Source: Bremia lactucae (Eukaryota; Oomycota; Peronosporomycetes; Peronosporales; Peronosporaceae). Taken from it: DNA of 64,000 bases. The notes beneath the pieces were generated by a model. The model was not told the DNA's origin, did not search any database, and worked only from the letters and a program-made list of their open reading frames with translations. The position numbers and the translations under genes were made by a program. The stretch spans positions 299,446 to 363,445 of the forward strand of contig NW_027152016.1 of the NCBI RefSeq assembly GCF_004359215.1, read 5' to 3'. This document shows, piece after piece, positions 1 through 9,734 of this stretch (position 1 is the first letter of the stretch; each line of letters begins with the position of its first letter).

Positions 1-315
1 CCTTCGTCCGTTCAGTCTCAGGCGTTAAACGCTGCTGAACGACGTATTGCGGATCTCGAGAGTCAAGTCTCACGACTGACCTCGGATCTCGTTGATGTCC
101 GAGCGAAGGCTCGTCAGGGTTATGAACGCCTGAAGACTCGCTTGGACCTTTTCGAACGGATAATGCTGAGGGATCCGCGTTACTCGCGTGATGTCCCTCG
201 CTCTCCAAGTCCTGTTCGTGGAGGGAGGAATCGGTCTGATAGCTTTTCGCCTTCACCGTCCCCCTCACCCGAACGACGCTCGACTCACAGTCGGCGTCAC
301 CATCGGTCTCCTTAG
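1..315 (+). CDS. aORF C-terminal part: coiled coil plus Arg/Ser/Pro-rich tail, partial
   Basis: Frame 1 is open from the window edge to TAG at 313-315 (104 codons). Residues about 10-55 are heptad-rich (AAERRIADLESQVSRLTSDL, then VRAKARQGYERLKTRLDLF). They are followed by an SR/SP-rich tail (SPSPVRGGRNRSDSFSPSPS) ending in basic residues. It lies exactly antisense to the Pol tail of the same arm, which is also open. The right arm encodes the same protein on its minus strand with no stop. I do not recognise a family. The function is unknown; the shape suggests a nucleic-acid or RNP-binding protein (inference). Confidence 0.5.
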   Translation, partial: PSSVQSQALNAAERRIADLESQVSRLTSDLVDVRAKARQGYERLKTRLDLFERIMLRDPRYSRDVPRSPSPVRGGRNRSDSFSPSPSPSPERRSTHSRRHHRSP

Positions 316-657
316 CCAGATGGGGATATGTGACCTCATTTGGGTCTTCATACCGTTTCAGACGACCCACATAAAATAGAGGTGCGTCTTTATAAACGGG
401 GGAAGGGTGAGCCTATAATTCAGGTCTCCAACCTCTTCTACCACCGTAAAGGGCCCAATGAAACGCGGCAACAACTTCGTAGTTCCTTCAGGTAGTACAG
501 AAATTGCATTTTAGGAAGGGTAGCAGTTCTTAATAGTACATTTTCACCCACTCTAAAGCGTTCATTATTTTTGCGACCATTTCGGTCCGCATATTCTTTT
601 TGCTTGTCCTGTGCGCTTGCCATTGCGTCACGGACTTTACGTGTGATGGCTAATCGC
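1..657 (-). pseudogene. pol: Ty3/Gypsy Pol C-terminus (integrase CTD and tail), left arm
   Basis: Read from 657 downwards, the frame starts in the integrase C-terminal region (LAITRKVRDAMASAQDKQKE, then a RFRVGENVLL strand). It shifts frame near 500, and re-enters at the typical integrase end 'VGRLKRY' followed by 'DPNEVTYPHLAKE' near 385-330. From there it stays open to the window edge as a hydrophilic tail. The upstream catalytic core is missing because the inverted-repeat centre cuts it. This would be the DNA-binding end of an integrase; here it is a remnant. Confidence 0.75.
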
Positions 658-759
658 TTGCTCGGTGCGAAAGAGGGACATAGTTTCGTCAATATGACGA
701 TGACCCATGAGGGTATCATCTCAAAGACAGAAACTTGCCCTAGTGACCCTGCCAGTTTA

Positions 760-1373
760 GCAGTGGTCAATAAAACTACGCCTTATGACCGACCTCTTGG
801 CGGTATCATAGGCGAGTTTGATGCTAAAAGCGTGAGCGAGGCTCAACGCTTTGTGGATGAGCGATTAGCCATCACACGTAAAGTCCGTGACGCAATGGCA
901 AGCGCACAGGACAAGCAAAAAGAATATGCGGACCGAAATGGTCGCAAAAATAATGAACGCTTTAGAGTGGGTGAAAAAGTACTATTAAGTACTGCTACCC
1001 TACCTAAAAATGCAATTTCTGTACTACCTGGAGGTACTACGAAGTTGTTGCCGCGTTTCATTGGGCCCTTTACGGTGGTAGAAGAGGTTGGAGACCTAAA
1101 TTATAGGCTCACCCTTCCCCCGTATATGAAGACGCACCCCGTATTTTACGTGGGTCGTCTAAAATGGTAGGTATACCCAAATGAGGTCACATATCCCCAT
1201 CTGGTAAAGGAGACCGATGGTGACGCCGACTGTGAGTCGAGCATCGTTTGGGGATGAAGACGGAGAAAACGAAAAACTATCAGCCGATCGACTCCTCCCA
1301 CCACGAACAGAACTCGAAGAGCGAGAGACATCACGCGAGTAACGCGGATCCCTCAGCATTATCCGTTTAAAAA
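760..1373 (+). pseudogene. pol: Ty3/Gypsy Pol C-terminus (integrase CTD), right arm
   Basis: The open frame contains the end of an integrase core (GGIIGEFDAKSVSEAQRF), the SH3-like C-terminal strand region (RFRVGEKVLLSTATLPK) and 'GPFTVVEEVGDLNYRLTLP'. It closes with 'HPVFYVGRLKW' and TAG at 1168-1170. The tail 'NEVTYPHLVKETDGDADCES' continues in frame beyond the stop with one more stop, and fades near 1373. The left arm has a sense codon where this copy has TAG, so the stop is a mutation. No chromodomain is visible in this short tail. Confidence 0.75.
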
Positions 1374-2614
1374 AGTCCAAGCGAGTCTTCAGGTGTTCAT
1401 AACCCTGACGAGCCTTCGCCCGGACATCAACGAGATCCGAGGTCAGTCGCAAGACTTGACCCTCGAGATCCGCAATACGTCGTTCAGCAGCGCTTAACGC
1501 ATGTGACTGAACGGACGAAGGTAAGGCAGCCGCGAGTTGGTGGGCGAGATCACCACTCCTATCAGGTGCCACCTGCACTGATGGATGCGGGTGGGAATAG
1601 CGCTTCCTTGTTGGAAGGTTGCTTGCCCATCGCTCCGTGAGGCAAGGGTATTAGATCCTCGTCCAATGGAAAGGTTACCCGACGAATTTTGACTCTTGGG
1701 AACCGATCGATACCCTACGTATTCTGATGTGCCCGGCTTGGTGGCTGCCTGTAAAAAGGAGCACCAGCTGAGGCCTTTTCGCTAGTCTCAAATGGTTAGC
1801 AGAAGTAGCGTTGTGAGAAGAAACATGAAGTACAGTACCGCCCATGATTTCTTTCACACGCAAGCGAGCGAAATGAATTCGCTGCGACCGCTGTTTCATC
1901 GCATCGGAATGCGGGTATATGCGGCGCAGGAATTCCGCCTCGTACTGGTTGGGCGTTTCATTTGAACGCAACACGACCGGGATCGGGAAAACACGCCCAA
2001 GCGATTTATCCTGGGCCCTCCATGATTGAAAGACGCCATAATAATTATGTGCGTCTACAAGAGCGCGCTCTAGGAGCGACGCTCCTGGCCCGTTTAAACG
2101 AGGCCATTTAGATGGAGGGGCATCTTTGGAATGTCACCCGTCATATAGCCACGTTCTAAACGACTGGCTTGTGACACCCACTGAGCACGTTCACGTGTCG
2201 TCGGCGGAGCTTTAGGGTCCGAATCCTCTATGTCAGAACCATTATGAATTATGGTCTGAGCATAAGGCGTTGTGGTTATACCTAACGGAGAAGCGGCTGC
2301 GCCTTTATGGGCAGCGCTCTCATAACCTGTCGCTGCGCTTTCCAGCGCAGACGACGGGACAGCATTTGTAAATGATGCTGTTTCCATGTTGTGAGCCATG
2401 AGAGAAGTTTGGATGGGCAATAATGTGCCATCATCCTTCCTCATGAGCTCCTTGTCCGCATTACTACTATGAGGTGACGGCAACGGTGTCGACTCATTGA
2501 AGTCGACATTGAGCACGGATCAATATCCTCACTGTTAAAGTGGGATGGATCCTTTAGCCCTGTTAACGCGACAGCAGCAGTGGCTGTCGGCGTTACGACT
2601 AAGGCATTAGACAT
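1159..2614 (-). pseudogene. aORF of a plus-strand Gypsy element (antisense accessory ORF), nearly complete but frameshifted
   Basis: It starts at an ATG read from 2614 (MSNALVV...) and runs in segments 2614-2535, 2516-2094, 2093-1975, 1974-1675 and 1578-1159 after frameshifts or stops. Order of features: Thr/Ala-rich start; 'NESTPLPSPHSSNADKELM'; 'PPTTRERAQWVSQASRLE'; a globular-looking stretch 'VDAHNYYGVFQSWRAQDK' then 'ETPNQYEAEFLRRIYPHS'; coiled coil (AAERRIADLEGQVLRLTSDL); Arg/Ser-rich tail. The last ~200 bp overlap the Pol tail antisense. A diverged homologue lies at 45620-46330, also antisense and also between integrase and the 3' end. The family is unrecognised. Protein-level conservation supports real coding. 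Confidence 0.6.
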
Positions 2615-2822
2615 GGCCGGCGAATTAACGCGGCGCGTGCGCTTAGTGTGAGGTTAAGTGGGCATCTTTGCAGACGACCACCAACGTGGTCACTTTCAGG
2701 TGGCATCTTTGGCGCCGTGTATGGAAACACGTGCGCTGGACTGATTGAGTGAACTAGCCGTAAGTAAAGCTGCTCGCAGTTCCTCTCTCCTCTTTGACGA
2801 ATATAAAAATGTAAATTCGTTC

Positions 2823-2837
2823 TTAACGGGGGGATGA
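2823..2837 (+). promoter_or_regulatory. Polypurine tract of the plus-strand Gypsy (type B LTR)
   Basis: 'ttaacggggggatga' directly precedes the LTR start TGTAACGGG. This is the plus-strand DNA primer site used in reverse transcription and fixes this end as the 3' end of a plus-strand element. Confidence 0.7.
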
Positions 2838-2968
2838 TGTAACGGGTTAAAGTTGCCCTAATGTTACACAGTCCCCGATAAGTACACTTGGTGTACTTAA
2901 GGGGATGGTCATTTACTAAGTTATAGTAATTAGACCCAACACTCGGGTGTGGTGCACATTTGTCAAAA
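2838..2968 (+). repeat. Partial 3' LTR, type B
   Basis: It begins 'tgtaacgggttaaagttgcc' and contains 'aatgttacacagtccccg'. The same sequence occurs reversed at 16110-16252. It is cut off near 2968 by the integrase end of minus-strand element E1. Confidence 0.7.
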
Positions 2969-3900
2969 TGAGATCGTGCGAGTCCACCCTCCCTTAAACT
3001 AGAGGATCCCTCTAATTGGTTGGGAATGCGAGGATGGTGTAAGCCATTCACGAAGAACGGTATATGCGTTATAGACGCATCCACCGAATGATAAATGGCG
3101 AATTCGACTATCGGTAAAAACTCGTTCCAATTTGGATACGATTGGACGTAACCTCTAAATATCTCTTCGAGGACGCGATTTACGGGTTCTGTTTGACCAT
3201 CCGTTTCTAGGTGATCGGATGATGACGTAGTCAGCCGTGTTCCGAGAGATCGGAACACGGATTGCCAGAATTCCGCCGTGAATCGTGGATTTCTATCCGA
3301 GACCAATTTACAGGGTAGACCGTGGAGTTTGACAACCGTGTCGATAAAAACACGGGCACAGCCCGGAGCCGTAATCGACTCTGGCACTGCAGCAAGGTGT
3401 ACCATCTTGCTGAATCTGTCTACAAAAACAAGGATTCCATTGTTTTTGTGATCGGCTCTGGGAAATCCGAAGACGAAGTCCATAGATACGGATTGCCAAC
3501 ACTCTGCCGGAAGTGGTAGAGGTTGAAGAGGTGCACGGGATGAAGGGCTAGGCTTCACCCGTTGACATACCTCGCAAGCGCGAATGTACTTGCGCACGAA
3601 CTGATACTGGTGGGGCCAGCAAAAGTCGCGACTTAGTGTGAGATAAGTCTTCTCGCGTCCATAATGCCCACTTGTTGGAGCATCGTGACACTCATACATG
3701 ATGCGCAAGCGCAAATCATTGTGAGTTGGGACGACGACACGTGGGGTGTCGCCGGTAACGGCTGTGTAATACAATAAGCCGTTACGTGTTGTGTAGCGAT
3801 CGGATGACGATCGATATAAAGCCGGTAAGTCTTAAGAGATTTATCGAATGGATTCATTAAATGCTCCATCAAACATAGAAAGTCCTTATCTTCTGTGTAG
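2969..3900 (-). pseudogene. pol: E1 integrase (zinc-binding and catalytic core)
   Basis: The frame read from 3774 keeps the best integrase core in the window. The H2C2 zinc site is H30, H37, C67, C70 (numbered from the Met at 3774). The catalytic triad is D99 (SMDFVFGF), D160 (LVSDRNPRF) and E196 (DGQTEPVNR), giving 35 residues between the second Asp and Glu as in DD35E integrases. It inserts the cDNA copy into the genome. The core is followed by 'FVNGLHHPRIP' and then leaves frame near 3020. No C-terminal domain or chromodomain remains, because the copy is truncated at 2969. Confidence 0.85.
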
Positions 3901-3925
3901 GCTTTCTTTATGTCATCAACTAAGG

Positions 3926-4423
3926 TTAATGACGGAACACTCGTAGTGAGTGTTGCAACAGTGGGAGTAATTTCACTGTTGGAGTGCACTCGAAATCGGG
4001 TCGGCGTGATAACGCGTCAGCGAAGACGTTAATTCGTTCTGATTTATATTCGACGAAGAAATTATAATCCGCGAAGAAGGATAGCCACCTCGCAATTCTT
4101 TGCGAGAGGTGTGGGCTGTTTACGGCCGTGCGCAATGACGCATGGTCCGTATATTCGATGAGCGGACTATCTCCGAGGAGATTGATCCTAAATTTAGCCA
4201 ATGTATATTTCATGGCAAGGAGTTTCTTGTCATGCACTGGGTAATTGCGTTCAACTAGTAGCAGCTGACGCGATTGGTATCAGACGACGCGCTCCGCGCT
4301 GTCTGTATCGTATTGCATTAACTCGTAGCCGATTGCGAAATCGCTGGCGTCACAGACCAAATGGAATGGTCTTTCTTGATCTGCAATCGCCAAGATGGGC
4401 GATTGCATCAAGCTTTGCTTGAT
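3926..4423 (-). pseudogene. pol: E1 RNase H
   Basis: It carries 'DKKLLAMKYTLAKFRINLLG', 'YTDHASLRTAVNSPHLSQR' and 'FADALSRRPDFE', the signature order of Gypsy RNase H and its junction to integrase. The upstream part, containing the first catalytic Asp (CDASDFAIGYE-like, around 4320-4350), is in another frame. RNase H degrades the RNA strand during cDNA synthesis. It directly follows RT in the polyprotein. Confidence 0.8.
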
Positions 4424-4432
4424 ATTTTCAAA

Positions 4433-5350
4433 TCAACGCTGAAAATCAGCGTACCATAGCCATTTCTCGTCTTTTTTCAAGAGACGAAAGAGATGAACTG
4501 TCATCTCTGCATAATTGCAAGAGTACTTGTGCAAGTACGCCGCTAAACTAATGAACTTTCTAAGTCCCTTGACATCGACTGGAACTGACCAGTCGGTGAT
4601 TGCCTCGATCTTTTCGGGATCAGAACGCACGCCGGGTTTACCGACGATGCAGGTATTTCGCTTGCAGCGAATATACACTTTCTGAGATTTGCGTACAACT
4701 TATGCTTTCGCATAAGTGTAAGAACCTGGCGAACGTGAAAATTATGAACTTCCACGTCCGTCTTTCCGTCCATGGCTTGGCTATAGACGAATACATCGTC
4801 GAATAACTCGGTGCGAATTCTCGCACCGGTCTCAACAGATATGTTATGCATCTGTTGAATGTTGCAGGGGCGTGACTAAGGCCCCGAGGCATCACTAGCC
4901 ATTCCCAGAGCATCCCACTGGGAGTGCTCACTGCTGTGTACGGGATGTCCCGTTCACGCATAAGGACTTGATAGAACCCATCCATCAGACCCATAGACGA
5001 AAAGATCGTACTCTTAGACATACCATCTATGATTACGTCTTTTCTAGGAATCGGCGTTTGAGCCGGTACCGTTGCAGCATTCAGTTATTTGAATGCGTGT
5101 ACTATCCGCCACCCTCCTGTGGCCTATTGCACACAGAAAGTCGAAAAGCAATGTGGTGAGGTCGACTATCTTACATGGCCCGCTTTTAATCGATCAGTTA
5201 AGAATTTATCGATCGCAAGGACTTGTTCAAGAGGCATTAACCACTGCTTCATGCACGACACAGTACTTCGAGCCCAGTTTGAGCTCGATCTCATGTCGAG
5301 TGCCTTTATTCTTAGGCAATTCGCATGGAACTGATTCAGGGAATACATCC
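4433..5350 (-). pseudogene. pol: E1 reverse transcriptase
   Basis: Conserved RT blocks appear in order: a 'WRIVHAFNK'-like block near 5090 (degraded); 'STIFSSMGLMDGFYQVLMRE'; 'YTAVSTPSGMLWEWLVMPRG'; 'LSHAPATFNR'; and the active site as 'LFDDVFVYSQAM' near 4800. The frame shifts just before the FDD motif: the blocks before it read in one frame (5021-4638) and those after in another (4851-4543). The thumb/connection part 'KHKLYANLRKCIFAASEIP' follows. It cannot produce RT as it stands. Confidence 0.85.
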
Positions 5351-5412
5351 CTGAACTCCATTATATCCTCGTATAGAGGATTTGTCTTGAGTGACTTCCA
5401 AGGTTCGGTAAG

Positions 5413-6189
5413 TTATCTTTCAATCCGACTCTTCACATCGAGGACACATTCGTCCGTCGATGAGCTGCTGAGAGACCGTTCATTCTCTGCAAAATTTACC
5501 GCTGACCAAATTTCGGTAACGTAACCATCCTCTATGACGAGTACGCAGATCTGCTTGATTTTAACACCATGCAAAACTCTCAAGAACCGGTTAGGTTTTA
5601 GGGTCGGTAATTGAGTTATCTCCGAAGATAACTTCGGAGGTGCATACAGATCAAGAGTATAAGCGCCTACTCTTGAACCGTTATTAACCAAGACATTTAA
5701 TGCCTCGGTTTCTTCCTGGAATTCATCCACAGGCTGCCAAGGGATTAATCCCTCGGGATTTTAAAGTCTAGTTACTTCAACTATTTGAGGATATTTATCC
5801 TCAGGTACTTCCGAGTGTGATTGCGCTATCACAGTCGGGTCCACTACGGTCGACTCTCTACTCGACCTAGGATCATCGTGTTGTCCCTTTAAGGCAACCG
5901 GTGTTTTCCATGAATGTCGCCCCGCTAGGCGTACATTCATGTCTCAATCCACTCGACTTCTTCGAGTGGTGAACCTTCGGCGCTGCCTGTGCATTCGCAC
6001 AGCCGCCAGCAGCTGACTCCACAGGTTGATTAGTAATCGAAGCGTTATTTTGTGCAGTTGTACTAACGACCGTACCACAAGTGATGCCATCGCACTCACT
6101 CTAGTACATCACACGCTTGTGAGCGCTCCAAGACGTTCATCAGATGGCCATCTGATGAACAAGTGGCAGGCATATTTACGGATCGATGC
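5413..6189 (-). pseudogene. pol: E1 protease-RT linker region
   Basis: A 105-codon frame (5730-5413) reads 'ALNVLVNNGSRVGAYTLDLY' and 'CVLVIEDGYVTEIWSAVNF'. The same segment recurs degraded in E2 (about 21250-21440) and E4 (61560-61760 and 62926-63120). It sits between protease and RT and has no catalytic motif I can name. The stretch 5760-6189 has only short frames. Confidence 0.5.
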
Positions 6190-6500
6190 TGCCAGCTGAT
6201 CCTTGGCTCATATTTTCTGAGCCAAGGTAAACCTAGGATGACATCAAATTTGTCATCCAAATCCAGTACGATGAAAATATCGACGTACTGAAATCTTTTA
6301 ATGTGTAGTGAAATTTCACTATGCGTTTCATTACTATTATCGATGCGCCTATCGCTAGACGCACCGTCATCCTCGTTGCAGGGATGTCGCGCTCAACATA
6401 TTTGAGCCGACGACCCTCTAGTGACTGGCGACGAATAAAGTTATTCGACGCTCCGCAGTCCACTAAGGCTCTAAGTGACAAATCATTTGTCAATTTAATT
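6190..6500 (-). pseudogene. pol: E1 retroviral-type aspartic protease
   Basis: The active-site loop is 'LRALVDCGASNNFIRRQSLE' followed by 'TRMTVRLAIGASI', the usual Gypsy protease order. The catalytic Asp is in DCGAS (DSGA/DTGA in relatives). The frame is lost after 'HYTLKDF'; the conserved 'LGLPWL'-type end near 6200 is visible only in another frame. The role is maturation cleavage of Gag-Pol. Confidence 0.8.
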
Positions 6501-7660
6501 TCAAGGTGATGAGGGATACCTCATAACCAGGTGCAGAGAGAGACACATATGATTGTGTGTCTGGAGCAACTTTCGTCAAGAGATTTGCAAATTCTCTTGA
6601 GGTTGCTGGATCAGTAGGGCGTTGCCCCCGACCGTTTTTTGGCGGTTTGCTACGCTGTTGCGATTTCGCAACAACGTCGGACCCGCGACAGTTGCCCTTT
6701 TTATCATACGGTCCACAATTACGTTCAGTACCTTTCGGTGCTAGGTGTGGGGCACTACACTCATGAGCTTGGTGTCCTAACTTTTGGCAGCGATGGCATT
6801 TCTGCAATCGCTGATTGCTCGAAAAGCGAGGTCTCTCGCTTTTGACGTAAGAGAGGTCCATGGGTTCGGGAACTCCTAGCTCGTGTCGACTTGGAGGACG
6901 ATACGATGATGAACTAGCTTGAGCCTTTCTCAAGCTAAAGTCCTCCTGTTCCGTCCTCCTGTTCCGCAACAGATATTGCTTTTCAAGCGTATCCAGTTCC
7001 AAGCGGAACAGGTGGGTCTTTACGGGACCATCCGTAAGACCTTGCTGAACTCCGTAATCAACGTGTGTTCATGAATTGGATTGCTTGTAATACAACTCGC
7101 TAAGAGTCGTATGTGCTAGGCATATGCGTGAACATCACGCTTGCCTTGCTTGAGTTTCAGAAGCTCTGAACAAGCTCTAAGCTCAGCCCTAGGCCGTCCA
7201 AACGTCTGTTTGAGCCAGGCCTATAAAAGCCTCTAGCGACCCAAAGACATATGGGTCGCGCAACTTGAGGCCGAATGCCCAAGTTTTGGCACGACCTGCC
7301 AAATTTGATCGAGCGAATGCGACTTACATTTGCTCGTTGACGATGTGACGTGCCCTCATGGCATCGTCCAACTCTACAAACCATCGTAAGAGGGAGTCTT
7401 CTTCGACTCCACTATACTTAGAGATGTCAATCTTTAAGTTTGGGACGATTGGTGTTTGTCATCCCAGGTGCAGGGGTCCGTACCTGTTGTAACCTCAACA
7501 GTTCTGCCTGTTGAGAGCCTTGCTGATTCAGCAAGGCTACCTTCTCCTTCATCTCGTCAAGTTCCTGTTGTATGAACTTGGCGATGACTGAATGGAGGGC
7601 ATCTCTGTTCAAACCGGACAGCATGGCCAAGATGGCATCGTTCCCTACGGTTGAGCTCAT
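6490..7660 (-). pseudogene. gag: E1 Gag with CCHC zinc knuckle
   Basis: The start is chosen at the Met read from 7660 (MSSTVGNDAILAML), the first Met after the PBS. The N-terminus is helical and Gln-rich (QQGSQQAELLRLQQVR). The capsid-like centre (about 7440-7060) is in several frames: 'DDAMRARHIVNEQM', 'LAGRAKTWAFGLKLRDPYVF', 'LKLKQGKRDVHAY'. The C-terminal frame (7002-6490) has a perfect nucleocapsid knuckle 'CHRCQKLGHQAHEC'. Gag forms the virus-like particle and binds RNA. A stretch of about 7110-7530 is almost identical to E2, unlike its flanks. Confidence 0.8.
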
Positions 7661-7790
7661 TCGTTCGACTGCACTCCTTTCTATGTCACTTAGAAAGGAG
7701 TAGCTTCACGCAAAACGTGATGCGTATTCCCACTATTATCTAACATGTCCATGTAAGATGAGGGAAATGTGGTCCTTCGACGGACTACAA

Positions 7791-7799
7791 GTGCTACCA
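7791..7799 (-). promoter_or_regulatory. E1 primer-binding site (initiator tRNA-Met type)
   Basis: Reading the minus strand out of the LTR gives ...ACA, then CC, then TGGTAGCAC. TGGTAGCA matches the complement of the 3' end (...TGCTACCA) of eukaryotic initiator tRNA-Met. This marks the 5' side of the element. Confidence 0.7.
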
Positions 7800-7801
7800 G
7801 G

Positions 7802-8256
7802 TGTAACGGGGCACTTCAACTTGTACTGCTTCAGTACAAGTCCTCTTCGCACTGCTTCAGTAGCGAGTGATGCCTTACGTTATTTCACGTACATTAGCAC
7901 GTGCAGAGGAAAACTTCTCTTATAAGATAACTACCTTAAAGAGGGTTAAATGAAACTGTATCAATATAATTAATAATCTCTTTTTTCTATCTGTTAATGC
8001 TAACTTTATTATGAACTAATACCGAACATGTAAATGAATTCTTATCTCTATCTTATCTGTAACTCTCTCTTTGATTACCTCTACAGCTGATTAGTCTGCG
8101 GGATAAATAGATATAATGGCCTATACCTATTTATGGATAAGATTTCGGAACATTACTATATAAAATAATATTCTCCAAATATTATCTACCTTTAAGATTA
8201 TATATTAATTAACAACCTTTAAGTGTTAATTTTATGTAACGATACACCCCGTAACA
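7802..8256 (-). repeat. E1 5' LTR, type A (455 bp)
   Basis: On the plus strand it runs from TGTAACGGGG to CCCCGTAACA, giving terminal inverted TGT...ACA ends. It is homologous to 16259-16701 and 23545-23973. The PBS lies on its low-coordinate side, so it is the 5' LTR of minus-strand E1. Confidence 0.85.
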
Positions 8257-8771
8257 GCTTTCGTCTGATTTTTTTTCATGTTTTTTTTTTATTTTTAATT
8301 TTTGTTTGAACCCGTCCTTTGAGTCGTATCGGTCCTTGACCACTGCGCCACCCCAGCTAAGTCTACTCAATAATCTTGCAGAACAACAATCTAATTTTTC
8401 GAGAATTTCTACAGAATTCCATCAATTTTTAAAGGGGAGTAGCTTAACATCTGCATTTTGCTCAAGAAATAAGTCACGGAAAGAATTGGAGCCTCTTATA
8501 AGCGCAATCACCACATCAAGACTGGATCTTTGATCAAGGAGCGGCCCACTGAGAAGTTTAATGCTTACTCTATCATATGTGCAGACAAATACAAAAGCCG
8601 CTCGAAATTTAAGTGAAATCGACCAAAGGTACCGCAACAAGTTCACGAGAAGATGAAGCCGGATCGAAAGCTCCCGCGTAGTCAAAGCCAGAAATTCAAA
8701 ATTTATCATTGTATTGACGGTCTTCAACGCTATCAAGAGAGGGCAAGCAATTTTGACAGTATTGAGTACTG
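8257..8771. other. Unassigned sequence, T-rich at its left end
   Basis: About 515 bases between the E1 LTR and the transporter remnant. It opens with a T-rich run (8265-8310). A 120-codon minus-strand frame at 8422-8784 has no motif I recognise and no Gypsy or copia signature. I see no gene I can support. Confidence 0.3.
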
Positions 8772-9474
8772 TTGCTAATTTCAACCATATCGGTGCAGTC
8801 GTACCTCGTTCGTGTGACGCCGATTAATAATATGATTAGTGACGTCTTGTGTAGTTTACTCTTCACAAGTGGGATCATGGGTACACATAAGTGGGGTCTC
8901 AAATGGAATTGGCGTAAAATGATTATTTTCACTAGTCTTTTTGTAATCTTAGCCGACAGTATCACGACGTTTTTCACGATCTGGAAACGTCTTTCGAAGT
9001 CGGCGTGCCCATGGCGGTCCAGCTCCCGTACGGCGTAGGCTGGATGATCGGGAGCTTTGTGATCGCCGAGTTGTCTGGGGTGGGCAATGAAGGAGCCATT
9101 TACGGCCTTGTCACCATGGTTGGCAACTTGGCTGCACCATTTGCCCAAGCGCTGACTCTTTTAATCGGCCAGCCACTGAATTTGACCACAGCGCACGTCC
9201 AAGCCGACGACGAGTCAATTCCAACGGATTTGACGTACCCCGTGCTTATTACGAACATCATGACGATCCTTTCGTGGGGGTTCCTCGTGTTTCTCCAGCC
9301 GCAAAAAGCCGAGACGCAAGCGCTCTTGCGCACGGGGGGGGGGGCAGCAAAATCTGTGGCGGCCTCACTGTCGCGTACGTGCTCGTGGCGTTTGTCTGGT
9401 CGTTGTTGACGAATTTCATGGCCATGTACGAATCAACGTCATATTTGCTCATTGCTGACGGCAAGGGCTGTGAA
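8772..9474 (+). pseudogene. Folate-biopterin transporter (FBT/BT1)-like membrane protein, C-terminal half, broken
   Basis: Three frames read as one multi-pass membrane protein. The first (8772-8970) has 'VTPINNMISDVLCSLLFTSG' and 'NWRKMIIFTSLFVILADSIT'. After a shift near 8975, the second (9005-9330) has 'GVGWMIGSFVIAELSGVGNE' and 'AIYGLVTMVGNLAAPFAQAL'. After a run of ten G at 9335-9344, the third has 'LTVAYVLVAFVWSLLTNFMA' and stops at 9475-9477. The GNEGAxYGL-like motif, the order of membrane segments and the closing 'QKAETQ' resemble oomycete FBT-family transporters. No N-terminal half is visible. This is the only clear host-derived coding sequence in the window. The assignment is from memory of the family, so moderate. 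Confidence 0.6.
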
Positions 9475-9513
9475 TGATGAGCCATCTGGGATACGTAACT
9501 CAAAGTAGCGAGT

Positions 9514-9518
9514 GTGTT
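9514..9518. repeat. Target-site duplication, left (GTGTT)
   Basis: GTGTT precedes the LTR start TGTTGCGG and is repeated exactly at 14059-14063 after the right LTR end. It defines the insertion boundaries of the enclosed Gypsy. Confidence 0.8.
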
Positions 9519-9733
9519 TGTTGCGGAGCTACCTCGCTCCTAAAGTCAGCGGAACACTTTCAGACTCAGCGAGTCATTAAGTTCTATTAAACTAATGGGT
9601 TTAACCATTCAGGGAGTCGTACAAGCTATTTAAGCTTAAGGAATCCTAGCTCAAGGGATTCAGGGGTTCGTAAAACCAAGTGGCATCTAGTGCCCAAGAG
9701 GGTATACCTTAGAAAGGCTTCTATCTCTTACTG
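9519..9733 (-). repeat. Truncated 3' LTR (215 bp)
   Basis: Similar to 13629-13845 over its whole length ('ctacctcgctcctaaagtca', 'gagggtataccttagaaagg'). It stops in 'ctatctctta', where RNase H sequence begins. Confidence 0.8.
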
Positions 9734-9734
9734 T

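Larger units (their letters stand above)
1..1521. repeat. Large imperfect inverted repeat (palindrome) of Gypsy 3' sequence
   Basis: Bases 1-657 are the reverse complement of about 861-1521, with small indels, around a spacer at 658-860. For example, 'ggctaatcgc' near 648-657 pairs with 'gcgattagcc' at 861-870, and the first bases of the window pair with about 1521. The left arm continues beyond the window. Each arm carries the integrase C-terminal end of a Ty3/Gypsy Pol and, on the other strand, a coiled-coil ORF. The two copies are therefore head to head, the right one extending slightly further 5' into the spacer. It could be two opposed insertions or an inverted duplication. Confidence 0.9.
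2969..8256 (-). mobile_element. E1: Ty3/Gypsy retrotransposon, 3' end missing
   Basis: On the minus strand the order is 5' LTR (7802-8256), PBS (7791-7799), gag (7660-6490), protease (6500-6190), linker (6190-5413), RT (5350-4433), RNase H (4423-3926) and integrase (3900-2969). The protease-RT-RNaseH-integrase order defines Ty3/Gypsy. The Pol C-terminus, aORF and 3' LTR are absent; the element ends abruptly in a type B LTR at about 2968. Frameshifts in RT, gag and protease make it non-functional. Confidence 0.85.

Noticed and set aside
843..1061. Minus-strand 72-codon frame in the right arm
   Set aside because: It is the antisense shadow of the integrase C-terminal domain; the plus strand has the recognisable motifs.
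2599..3300. C-terminal 140 residues of the 391-codon frame at 2599-3774 as integrase CTD
   Set aside because: After about residue 250 the text no longer resembles integrase; it runs through the junction into the type B LTR of another element.
7157..7384. 75-residue minus-strand frame identical at 22900-23127, which looks like a conserved small protein
   Set aside because: It is an off-frame reading of gag (the gag frame reads 'LAGRAKTWAFGLKLRDPYVF' there). The identity reflects nucleotide identity of the tract.
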